Source of the DNA: Leifsonia shinshuensis
GTDB taxonomy: Bacteria > Actinomycetota > Actinomycetes > Actinomycetales > Microbacteriaceae
DNA length: 64,000 nt
Assembly (NCBI RefSeq): GCF_014217625.1
Contig: NZ_CP043641.1
Span: forward strand, 868,001-932,000
Direction of reading: 5' to 3'
In this document: piece after piece, positions 52,124 to 62,368 of the stretch
Position numbering within the stretch: position 1 is the stretch's first letter
Layout: every line of letters begins with the position of its first letter
Position numbers and translations under genes: made by a program
The notes under the pieces: generated by a model
The model's database searches: none
What the model was told of the DNA's origin: nothing
The model's input: only the letters and a program-made list of their open reading frames with translations

Positions 52124-53670
52124 CAGACCGCTCCCTCCTCGCTCGCGAACATCTCGGTGGCCGACAGATCCGGCGCCTGGCTCAGCAGGCTGCCGCCCCA
52201 CTGCTCCTCCAGCAGCCGCTCCAGGGCGGCGCCGATGGTGTACAGCCGGGCGTCGGCGCGCGCCGGCGTCATCAGCTGCATGCCGACAGGGAGGCCGTCC
52301 TCCGGCGCGAGGCCGATCGGGAGGCCCATGCCGGGCACGCCCGCGAGGTTCGCGGGGATGGTGGTGATGTCGTTGAGGTACATCGCCATCGGGTCGGCCA
52401 GCTTCTCGCCGAACTTGAACGCCGTGGTCGGCGCGCTCGGGCTGACCAGCACATCCACCTTCTCGAACGCGGCGGAGAAGTCGCGCTGGATGAGCGTGCG
52501 GACCTTCTGGGCCGAGCCGTAGTAGGCGTCGTAGTAGCCGGCGCTCAGCGCATAGGTGCCGAGGATGATGCGGCGCTTGACCTCGGTGCCGAAGCCTGCG
52601 TCGCGGGTCGCGGCCATCACGCGCTCGACGGTGACGGGGCCGTCCTCCGGGTTCACCCGGAGGCCGAAGCGCACGGAGTCGAAGCGGGCCAGGTTGCTGG
52701 ACGCCTCGGCCGGGAGGATCAGGTAGTAGGCGGCGACCGCGTACTCGAAGCTCGGGGCGTCGACCTCCACGATCTCGGCGCCAGCGCCCTCGAGCAGGGC
52801 CAGCGCCTCCACGAAGCGCTGCTTGACGCCCGCCTGGAAGCCTTCGCCGTTCAGCTCGCGGACGACGCCGACGCGCACGCCCTTCAGGGCGCCCTCGCGC
52901 AGGCCGGCACGCGCGGCCTCCGCCATCGACGGCCAGCTGTCGGTCAGCGAGGTGGAGTCGAACGGGTCGTGCCCGGCGATCACGTCGTGCAGCAGGCCCG
53001 CGTCGAGCACGCTGCGGGAGACCGGGCCGACCTGGTCGAGCGAGCTCGCCAGCGCGATCGCACCGTAGCGGCTCACCCCGCCGTAGGTCGGCTTGACGCC
53101 AACCGAGCCGGTGACGGCGGCCGGCTGACGGATCGAGCCGCCGGTGTCGGAGCCGAGCGCGAACGGCGCCTCGAACGCGGCGACGGCCGCGGCCGAGCCG
53201 CCGCCGGAGCCGCCGGGGATGCGCTCCAGGTCCCACGGGTTGCGGGTGGGGCCGTAGGCCGAGTGCTCGGTGGAGGACCCCATCGCGAACTCGTCCATGT
53301 TGGTCTTGCCGAGCGGCACCAGATCGGCGTCGCGCAGCTTGCGGACGACCGTGGCGTCGTACGGCGGGATCCAGCCCTCGAGGATGCGCGAGCCGGAGGT
53401 CGACGGCATGTCGTGGGTGGCGAGCACGTCCTTGATCGCGACCGGGACGCCGGCGAGCGGGCCGAGCGGGTCGCCCGCAGCCCGGCGGCCGTCGATCTCG
53501 GCGGCGGTGCGAACGGCGTTCTCGCCCGCGACGTGCAGGAACGCGTGCACGTCGGCGTCGACCGACTCGATGCGGTCGAGGTGGGCGCGGGTGGCTTCCA
53601 CCGAGGACACCTCGCGCGCGGCGAGGAGGTCGGCGAGGGCGGCGGCGGAGAGCCTGGTCAGGTCCGTCAT
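52123..53670 (-). CDS. gatA: Asp-tRNA(Asn)/Glu-tRNA(Gln) amidotransferase subunit A
   Basis: A 515-residue amidase-signature protein supplying ammonia from glutamine. The Ser-cisSer-Lys triad lies in [18 protein letters not shown] (Lys) and [17 protein letters not shown]...[16 protein letters not shown] (both Ser). Second gene of gatCAB, 2 nt after gatC. Length is normal. Confidence 0.97.
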   Translation of the reverse strand: MTDLTRLSAAALADLLAAREVSSVEATRAHLDRIESVDADVHAFLHVAGENAVRTAAEIDGRRAAGDPLGPLAGVPVAIKDVLATHDMPSTSGSRILEGWIPPYDATVVRKLRDADLVPLGKTNMDEFAMGSSTEHSAYGPTRNPWDLERIPGGSGGGSAAAVAAFEAPFALGSDTGGSIRQPAAVTGSVGVKPTYGGVSRYGAIALASSLDQVGPVSRSVLDAGLLHDVIAGHDPFDSTSLTDSWPSMAEAARAGLREGALKGVRVGVVRELNGEGFQAGVKQRFVEALALLEGAGAEIVEVDAPSFEYAVAAYYLILPAEASSNLARFDSVRFGLRVNPEDGPVTVERVMAATRDAGFGTEVKRRIILGTYALSAGYYDAYYGSAQKVRTLIQRDFSAAFEKVDVLVSPSAPTTAFKFGEKLADPMAMYLNDITTIPANLAGVPGMGLPIGLAPEDGLPVGMQLMTPARADARLYTIGAALERLLEEQWGGSLLSQAPDLSATEMFASEEGAV

Positions 53671-53672
53671 TC

Positions 53673-53969
53673 TTACTCCTCGTCCAGGATGGTGGCGACC
53701 TTGAAACGGTCGCCCTCGCGCTCGGGGGCGCCGGAGAGCGCCTGCTCGACGGTCAGCGACGGGCGGACCTCGTCGGACCGGAACACGTTGGTGAGCGGGA
53801 GCGGGTGGCTGGTCGCGGGGACGTCGGGCCCGGCGACCTCCTGCACCTTCGCGACCGCCTCGACGATCTGGCCGAGCTCGCTGGTGAGGCTCTCGATCTC
53901 TTCCGGGCTGAGGTCGATCCTGGCGAGGTTCGCCAGGTGCGCGACCTGTTCTGCGCTGATTTCGGACAT
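53673..53969 (-). CDS. gatC: Asp-tRNA(Asn)/Glu-tRNA(Gln) amidotransferase subunit C
   Basis: A 98-residue GatC with [32 protein letters not shown] (helical clamp) and the C-terminal RSDEVRPS and [15 protein letters not shown], the usual ending that packs on GatA. ATG 53969 has GGAG 6 nt upstream. The upstream open frame is antisense only. Confidence 0.96.
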   Translation of the reverse strand: MSEISAEQVAHLANLARIDLSPEEIESLTSELGQIVEAVAKVQEVAGPDVPATSHPLPLTNVFRSDEVRPSLTVEQALSGAPEREGDRFKVATILDEE

Positions 53970-54007
53970 GCGTCTCCGTGATGTGTCGTCAGTGGGCTGA
54001 GTCAATT

Positions 54008-55786
54008 CTAGGGTGAGCCGAACAGCCCGCGCCCCAGCCGATCGACGGTCTCGTAGGCCTCCCGGTAGGTGCGCGGCACCGGGTCGTCCGGAGCGCCGTA
54101 CCGGGCTGTCAGGAGGCCGACCAGGCCGACGCCGGGCGGGCTGAGCGGGCGGTCCTCGTCGCCGGGCGCGGGCGGTCCGGCCTCCGGGTTCGGCGGCAGG
54201 TACTGCGGGTGCGTGTCCGGCCACGTGCCGGGCTGGCGCGGAGAGGTCCGGTTCACGGCGTTCTGGATCGTGCGCGCGCCGCGGTCGCGCTCGGTGAGGT
54301 GCGGGAGCCCGTACGCCTCGCAGAGCGTGGCGATGACCGCCGCATGGCTCATCTCCTCGTGGAGGATGCTGCCGCGCTCGGTGTACGCCGAGATGGCGAG
54401 GGCGGGCACACGGAGCCCGAGCCGGTCGAACGTGAAGCCGTTCTCCCCCGGGCCGGCGGCCGGTTCGGGAGGCGTCGCCGGGCCGGGCGCGACGTGGTCG
54501 TACGTCCCGCCGTGCTCGTCGAAGGTCACCAGCAGCATCGTGTTGAGCGCGTTCGAGCCGTTCGCGCTGCGCGATCCGCGGATCGCCGAGTACACCTGGT
54601 GCAGCAGCAACTCGCCCGCCCGCACGTCCGAGATGCCGCCGCCGGCGATCAGGGTGCCGTCGACGTCCTCCTCCGTCATCGGGCCGCCCGGCGGGTGCAT
54701 GTCGTTGTGGTCGTAGAGCAGGCGCGGCTCGAGGAACGCGTAGTCCGGGAGGGTACCCTCCGCCACGTCTGCGTAGAACTGGGTCATCGTGCGGAAGTGC
54801 GTCCTCCAGTACGGCTCCAGCACAGGGGCGTGGATGAAGCCGGTCAGCGAGATGAGCTGCCGGTCGTCGAAGTAGACGCGCCAGCTTCGCCCGGCCTCCT
54901 GGAGCCGGTTGAAGATCGTTGGCGCGTCGTTCGCCGGGTCGAACCACTTGCGCAGCCCGCCGTCACCGCCGTTGTCGACGTACCCGTGCGAGGTGGAGGC
55001 GTGGAAGAACGACCGGTTGCAGAACGTCTGCGACGGCACGGCGCAGTGCCAGTCGTCGTACACGGCGAACTGACGCGCGAGCGTCGAGAAGACCGGGAGC
55101 ATGTCCGGCGTGAACGCGCCCATGATCCGCCGGTAGTCGTCGGGCGCTGGCTCGGCGCCGGTGTCCTTGCGCAGCACGCCGATGTAGTCGCGCACGAAGC
55201 CCGTCATCGTGGGCTTCGTCCCCGCGGGCGGGGCGTTGTACGGCGGCTTCATGTCGCGCACGAGGGCGTCCGCGTTGGAGGGCGGATCGACCGTGCCGAA
55301 GAGCTGCGTGTTGACGTGCGGGTACACCTCCCCGGGGTCGGGAGACGGCTGGCGCATGATGACGTCCGTCGCCCCGGTGTAGGGATGCGCCGGGATCTCG
55401 CCGCCCGCCGGGTCCGGGTTGCTGTACTCCCCGAACGCCAGGCCGTCGAAGCGCGCTCCCTTCGGCAGCGTCTTCGCGTCGTAGAGGTAGCCGAGCAGGT
55501 TGTCGAACGACCGGTTCTCGTACATGAGCACCACCAGGTGGTCGAAGCCCGCCTGCGCAGGCGGCGGCAGCGTCGGGTACTCCTCGCCCTCCTCGGCGAT
55601 GGCGCCCGGCGGGTTACGGGAGGCCGCGCCCGCGCCGATGGCGGCGCCCGCCGCTCCCCCGACGACGGCGCCGGCCGCCGCGATCCCGGCCCCGCGCAGG
55701 AAGGCGCGCCGGGACGACGCGGCGGGACGCCCCGTGGTGCCGTCCTGAGCGTTCTGGTCGTTCCGGTCCGGATCCATCGGTCCCAT
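54008..55786 (-). CDS. Tat-exported alkaline phosphatase/phospholipase C family protein
   Basis: A 592-residue exported phosphoesterase. Twin-arginine motif SSRRAFLRG (about residues 24-32) is followed by an Ala/Gly-rich hydrophobic stretch. The mature enzyme has HLVVLMYENRSFDNLLGYL (metal-binding Asn/Glu), YDDWHCAVPSQTFCNRSFFHAS and LLVTFDEHGGTYDHVAPG (Asp, His metal ligands), as in acid phosphatase/phospholipase C proteins. The substrate is unknown. ATG 55777 (three codons in) is an alternative start. Confidence 0.87.
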   Translation of the reverse strand: MGPMDPDRNDQNAQDGTTGRPAASSRRAFLRGAGIAAAGAVVGGAAGAAIGAGAASRNPPGAIAEEGEEYPTLPPPAQAGFDHLVVLMYENRSFDNLLGYLYDAKTLPKGARFDGLAFGEYSNPDPAGGEIPAHPYTGATDVIMRQPSPDPGEVYPHVNTQLFGTVDPPSNADALVRDMKPPYNAPPAGTKPTMTGFVRDYIGVLRKDTGAEPAPDDYRRIMGAFTPDMLPVFSTLARQFAVYDDWHCAVPSQTFCNRSFFHASTSHGYVDNGGDGGLRKWFDPANDAPTIFNRLQEAGRSWRVYFDDRQLISLTGFIHAPVLEPYWRTHFRTMTQFYADVAEGTLPDYAFLEPRLLYDHNDMHPPGGPMTEEDVDGTLIAGGGISDVRAGELLLHQVYSAIRGSRSANGSNALNTMLLVTFDEHGGTYDHVAPGPATPPEPAAGPGENGFTFDRLGLRVPALAISAYTERGSILHEEMSHAAVIATLCEAYGLPHLTERDRGARTIQNAVNRTSPRQPGTWPDTHPQYLPPNPEAGPPAPGDEDRPLSPPGVGLVGLLTARYGAPDDPVPRTYREAYETVDRLGRGLFGSP

Positions 55787-55816
55787 TATGCGCAGGCCCG
55801 GCCCGTGCCGCCCGCC

Positions 55817-57145
55817 TCAGCCGAGGACCAGGTCGCCCTTGTCGATTCCGATCAGCGCGAGGTTGCGCATGCACTCGGTGCCTGCGGTGAAGTACTCGTT
55901 GTGGCCGCTCGAACCGGAGAGGCTCTTGTGGGTGATCGGGTCGGTCGCGCCGCCGACGCCCATGGTCTTCGCGCCGTAGGAGGGCGCCCCCGGGTCGCTG
56001 CCGAAGAACGCGCTGTTGACGATGGGGTCCATCGACGCCTTGCCGACGTACACGTTGCCGTTTCGCACGCCGAGCTGGTCGACCGACTGGGCGTCGGAGC
56101 CCGGCGAACCCATCAGGGCCAGCGCGTCGACCGTGACGGTGCCCTTCTCCAGCGCCAGCAGCGCGGCGGTCGAGCCGTAGGAGTGGGCGAACACGCTCAG
56201 GTAGGGCGGGTCGGCCGCGCGGAGCGACTGGAGGCCGATCAGCGTGCGCTCCAGGCTGTCGGCGCCCTGCCGCGCGAGGTCCATGCCACCGATGTTGGTC
56301 AGCACCGGCGTCTGGTAGCCGATCCAGGCGACGACCGCGACGCCGGGGGCCGCGGTGTTCGCGCGGGAGCCGAGGAAGCGCTTCAGGAACCCGGTCTCCT
56401 GGGAGTAGAGGTTCTGGGCGACGCCGGCCCAGCCCTCCACCTGCTCCCCCACCGACATGTACATGCCGGGCACCAGGACGCTCACGTAGCGCGCCGTCCG
56501 GAGGTCGCCCACGACGATCGCGGCCCGGGCGTCGGCCGACGTGTCCAGCGAGACGAGGGTGCGCGTGACGCCGTCCTTCTTCTTCAGCGCGGTCTCCACG
56601 TTGCCGAGCGTGGTGAGCTGCCGTTTGAGGGCGACGCGCTCGGTCTTGCCGCGCTCGGTGCGCAGGTCGCCCTTGGCGGCGGCGATGGTGCGGTCCAGGT
56701 CGAGCACGTTGGCCTTGCCGCGGATGTCGTACGGGACGCCCTCCAGGTTGCCGATCACGTGCGGCGCGAGCTTCACGAGCGCCGCCTGGCGGGCGGGGTC
56801 GAGCAGCTTCCAGAGCTGGCTGACGTCGCTGGCCGCGGGCGGGCTGGTCAGGAGCCGGTCGAGGTCGGACGCGTGCGCGCCGAGGAAGCCCGGCAGCGCG
56901 GCCGGGTCGACCGCGCGGATCGCGCCGAAGACGGCGGCGGCGCTCGCGCCGGATGCTCCGGCTCCGGCCGGGCCGGAGCTGGCCGGCGCATCCCCGATCG
57001 CCGCAGGGGCCGCTGCTCCGGAGAGCTGGGCCACGTGCTCGACACGCGGCGCCGCCTGCGCAGCGTCGGCAGGCATGACGAAGGCCCCGGTCAGTCCTGT
57101 GACGACCGAGGTGACGATGGAAGCTGCTGCAAAGCTGACCAGCAC
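55817..57145 (-). CDS. Secreted alpha/beta hydrolase, DUF1023
   Basis: A 442-residue exported protein with an N-terminal signal segment (about 5-30, ending PADAAQA). An Ala/Gly/Ser-rich stretch and a helical region precede the alpha/beta hydrolase DUF1023 domain, with the nucleophile elbow in YLSVFAHSYGSTAAL (Ser in HSYG) and ALMGSPGSDAQSV after it; the acid and His lie near HNEYFTAGT. Target unknown. Starts at GTG 57145. Common in actinobacteria. Confidence 0.85.
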   Translation of the reverse strand: MLVSFAAASIVTSVVTGLTGAFVMPADAAQAAPRVEHVAQLSGAAAPAAIGDAPASSGPAGAGASGASAAAVFGAIRAVDPAALPGFLGAHASDLDRLLTSPPAASDVSQLWKLLDPARQAALVKLAPHVIGNLEGVPYDIRGKANVLDLDRTIAAAKGDLRTERGKTERVALKRQLTTLGNVETALKKKDGVTRTLVSLDTSADARAAIVVGDLRTARYVSVLVPGMYMSVGEQVEGWAGVAQNLYSQETGFLKRFLGSRANTAAPGVAVVAWIGYQTPVLTNIGGMDLARQGADSLERTLIGLQSLRAADPPYLSVFAHSYGSTAALLALEKGTVTVDALALMGSPGSDAQSVDQLGVRNGNVYVGKASMDPIVNSAFFGSDPGAPSYGAKTMGVGGATDPITHKSLSGSSGHNEYFTAGTECMRNLALIGIDKGDLVLG

Positions 57146-57251
57146 TCCGTCCGGGTCCCTCCGAGAGCGAGCGAGCTAAGCCCTTGCGTGCACCGGGCGA
57201 GCGCACACCACGACTCTAGCCGCATCCGGGGGGTGGACGGATGGACGTTCT

Positions 57252-57290
57252 ACCCCCGATTCAGGGGGATAACTTGTGGTCTGTCCACAA
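57252..57290. promoter_or_regulatory. Two dyads between ligA and the DUF1023 gene
   Basis: CCCCC-N6-GGGGG (57253-57268) and TTGTGG-N5-CCACAA (57274-57290) lie just past the ligA stop and about 110 bp before the minus-strand DUF1023 start. They may form the ligA terminator or an operator for the DUF1023 promoter. Confidence 0.4.
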
Positions 57291-57299
57291 ATTGGCCGA

Positions 57300-59777
<2,478 letters not shown>

Positions 59778-60878
59778 TCAGACCGGGACGGCGGAGACGG
59801 TGCGGTCGATGGTGGTCTGGCCGAGGACGCGGGTGCCGACGTAGACGACGGCGGTCTGGCCGGGGGCCACGCCGTTCAGCGGCTCGTCGGGGCGGACGAC
59901 CAGTTCGCCGTCGCGAACCTGGGCCACGGCGGGCACCGGGTCGGCGTGGGCGCGGATCTGGACGTCGCACGCGAACGGGCTCTCCGGCGACGCGGGAGGC
60001 TGTCCGGCCCAGGTGAACCGGGCGCCCGCGATCTCGGCGATGTCGAGCGCCTCCTTCGGGCCGACGACCACCGTGTTGTCCTTCGGGCGGACCTCCAGCA
60101 CGAAGCGCGGGCGGCCGTCCGGCGAGGGGTAGCCGATGTTGAGGCCCTTGCGCTGGCCGACCGTGTAGGCGTGCGCGCCCTCGTGCGAGCCGAGCCGGTT
60201 GCCCTCGCGGTCGAGGATGTCGCCCTCCGCGGCGCCGACGTGCTCGGTCAGCCAGCCGCGCGTGTCGCCGTCGGGGATGAAGCAGATGTCGTGCGAGTCC
60301 GGCTTGTTGGCTACGCTCAGCCCGCGTGCTGCGGCCTCGGCGCGGACCTCCGCCTTGGAGGGCGTGGCGCCGAGCGGGAACATCGCGTGCGCGAGCTGGT
60401 CGGCGGTGAGCACGCCCAGCACGTACGACTGGTCCTTGGCCCAGGCGCTCGCGCGGTGCAGCTCCCGGTTGCCGTCGGCATCGGTGACGATGCTCGCGTA
60501 GTGCCCGGTGCAGACGGCGTCGAAGCCGAGGTCGAGCGCCTTCTCCAGCAGCGCGGCGAACTTGATCCGCTCGTTGCAGCGCATGCACGGGTTGGGCGTG
60601 CGGCCGGCCGAGTACTCGGCGATGAAGTCGTCCACAACGTCGAGCTTGAAGCGCTCGGAGAAGTCCCAGACGTAGTACGGGATGCCGATGATGTTCGCGG
60701 CGCGCTGGGCGTCCATCGAGTCCTCGATGGTGCAGCAGCCGCGGCTCCCGGTGCGAAGGGTGCCCGGCATCCGGCTGAGCGCCAGGTGGACGCCGACGAC
60801 GTCGTGCCCGGCCTCCACGGCGCGCGCGGCCGCCACGGCGGAATCGACGCCACCGCTCATCGCTGCCAGAACTCGCAC
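59778..60878 (-). CDS. mnmA: tRNA-specific 2-thiouridylase
   Basis: A 366-residue enzyme that adds sulfur to U34 of tRNA-Glu/Gln/Lys. PP-loop SGGVDS (residues 8-13); catalytic Cys98 in [16 protein letters not shown]; second catalytic Cys in [11 protein letters not shown]-terminal central and beta-barrel domains. The Cys98-x2-Cys101 arrangement is the actinobacterial and bacterial norm. I chose GTG 60878 directly ahead of VLAAMSGG. The neighbouring cysteine desulfurase is the natural sulfur donor. Stop codon abuts a repeat element. Confidence 0.95.
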   Translation of the reverse strand: MRVLAAMSGGVDSAVAAARAVEAGHDVVGVHLALSRMPGTLRTGSRGCCTIEDSMDAQRAANIIGIPYYVWDFSERFKLDVVDDFIAEYSAGRTPNPCMRCNERIKFAALLEKALDLGFDAVCTGHYASIVTDADGNRELHRASAWAKDQSYVLGVLTADQLAHAMFPLGATPSKAEVRAEAAARGLSVANKPDSHDICFIPDGDTRGWLTEHVGAAEGDILDREGNRLGSHEGAHAYTVGQRKGLNIGYPSPDGRPRFVLEVRPKDNTVVVGPKEALDIAEIAGARFTWAGQPPASPESPFACDVQIRAHADPVPAVAQVRDGELVVRPDEPLNGVAPGQTAVVYVGTRVLGQTTIDRTVSAVPV

Positions 60879-60922
60879 CCGAGGAATCTTACGCCGCGCC
60901 TCCTGGGTTCGGCTCAATCGCG

Positions 60923-61108
60923 TCACTCGTCGTATTCGATGGCCGCGAGGATCTGGGTGTGCGCCCTCCACTGCCAGAGGTTCGGAGGGACAGACGTCAA
61001 CGTGACGATCCGGGCATTCCGATACGGTGCGAGTCGCTGACGGAGTGCATGCTCGACCTTGACGAGGTCCGTTGTCGCGACGTCGACGGTGATGAGTTCA
61101 CGCGGCAT
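60923..61108 (-). CDS. Small hypothetical protein
   Basis: A 61-residue protein: [20 protein letters not shown] then [19 protein letters not shown] and [20 protein letters not shown]. No family recognised. It looks real because of a leaderless promoter (TATGAT 6 nt before ATG), an otherwise empty slot between the desulfurase and mnmA on the same strand, and a plausible alpha/beta composition. Codon use is less GC3-biased than its neighbours. Confidence 0.6.
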   Translation of the reverse strand: MPRELITVDVATTDLVKVEHALRQRLAPYRNARIVTLTSVPPNLWQWRAHTQILAAIEYDE

Positions 61109-61114
61109 ACATCT

Positions 61115-61120
61115 ATCATA
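61115..61120 (-). promoter_or_regulatory. -10 box TATGAT abutting the desulfurase stop codon
   Basis: TATGAT on the minus strand directly follows the TGA of the cysteine desulfurase (61121-61123) and ends 6 nt before ATG 61108. The surroundings are locally A/T-rich. No -35 match. Confidence 0.6.
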
Positions 61121-62320
61121 TCAATTTCGACTGCGTGTCTCGCGCTCCGCCAGCCCCGCCCGCTCCGCCTGCGCGTACGCGCCCGGCAGCGCCGCGAGCA
61201 GCGCGTCGACATCCGCCTCGGTGGAGGTGCGGCCGAGCGTGAACCTCAGCGCGCTGCGGGCCTCCGGCTCGCTGCGGCCCATCGCGAGCAGCACGTGCGA
61301 CGGCTCCGGGATGCCCGCCGTGCAGGCCGCGCCGGTGGAGACCGACAGTCCGGCGAGGTCGAGCAGGAACAGCAGCGAATCGCCCTGCGCGCCGGGGAAG
61401 ACGAAATGGACATTGGAGGCGACCCGCTCGCCACCTGCCTGCTCCGGCTCCGGCCCGCTCAGCACCGCCTCGGGCACGGCCACCCGCACGCCGCGGATCA
61501 GCCGGTCGCGCAGCGCGGCGAGCCGCTGCGCCTCGGATACCCGCTCGGCCTCCGCGGCGAGCGCCGCCGCCGCGAACGCGACGGCCGCCGCGACGTCCTG
61601 GGTGCCGCTGCGCACCTGGCGCTGCTGGCCTCCGCCGTGGATCAGCGGCACGACCGCCGAGCGCCGGCCGAGGACGAGGGCGCCGATCCCGACCGGTCCC
61701 CCGATCTTGTGCGCCGAGACGCTCAGCGCGTCGACGCCCAGCGAGGCGAAGGACAGCGGCACGTGGCCGTAGGCCGCGACGGCGTCCACGTGCACCGGCA
61801 CCCCGGCAGCGCGCGCGAGCGCCGCGAGCGAGGCGACCGGCTGGATCGTCCCCACCTCGTTGTTCACGGCCAGGAAAGTCAGCAGCGCCACGTCCGACGC
61901 CGAGCCCAGCGCGTCCGCGACGACCGAGGGCAGGATCCGCCCCTCCGGGTCGAGCGCCAGCCACTCCGGCCGCGCTCCCTCCGCGCGCTCCAGCCACTCC
62001 ACCGCGTCTACGGTCGCGTGGTGCTCGCCGCCCGGGACGAGGATGCGCGGATGAGCGGCCCCGCTGTTGCGCGCCCAGTACATCCCCTTGATCGCGAGGT
62101 TGATCGCCTCCGTGCCGCCGGAGGTGAAGACGACCTCGATCGGGTCGCAGCCGAGGGTCGAGGCGACGGCCTCCCTGGCCTCCTCCAGCATCCGCTTGGC
62201 CCGCTGGCCCTGGCTGTGGATGCTCGACGGGTTGCCGACGAGCCCCAGCGCGTCCGTGAAGGCGGCGATCGCCTCCGGGCGCATCGGGGTGGTGGCGGCG
62301 TGGTCGAGATAGACGGGCAC
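61121..62320 (-). CDS. Cysteine desulfurase (NifS/IscS family)
   Basis: A 399-residue PLP enzyme that takes sulfur from cysteine onto an active-site Cys persulfide. PLP Lys205 in SVSAHKIGGP; His101 region GGEHHATVD; catalytic Cys333 in STGAACTAG; YLDHAATTP at the N-terminus. GTG 62320 has GAGGAGG upstream. Convergent sulfur-trafficking use with mnmA, two genes downstream, is likely; Fe-S assembly is also possible. Confidence 0.92.
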   Translation of the reverse strand: MPVYLDHAATTPMRPEAIAAFTDALGLVGNPSSIHSQGQRAKRMLEEAREAVASTLGCDPIEVVFTSGGTEAINLAIKGMYWARNSGAAHPRILVPGGEHHATVDAVEWLERAEGARPEWLALDPEGRILPSVVADALGSASDVALLTFLAVNNEVGTIQPVASLAALARAAGVPVHVDAVAAYGHVPLSFASLGVDALSVSAHKIGGPVGIGALVLGRRSAVVPLIHGGGQQRQVRSGTQDVAAAVAFAAAALAAEAERVSEAQRLAALRDRLIRGVRVAVPEAVLSGPEPEQAGGERVASNVHFVFPGAQGDSLLFLLDLAGLSVSTGAACTAGIPEPSHVLLAMGRSEPEARSALRFTLGRTSTEADVDALLAALPGAYAQAERAGLAERETRSRN

Positions 62321-62355
62321 CGAGGCCTCCTCGGAGTGTGGCGCGGTGTGGTCAC

Positions 62356-62361
62356 TACTCT
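62356..62361 (+). promoter_or_regulatory. -10 box TACTCT, leaderless glgX promoter
   Basis: TACTCT ends 7 nt before the glgX ATG with no SD between; the same hexamer and spacing occur before the ABC ATPase gene at 1633. Confidence 0.5.
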
Positions 62362-62368
62362 AGATCGC

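Noticed and set aside
57270..57295. DnaA boxes or replication origin (TTATCCCC next to a TTGTGG/CCACAA dyad)
   Set aside because: Only one imperfect DnaA-like word and no dnaA, dnaN, rpmH or A/T-rich unwinding region nearby.
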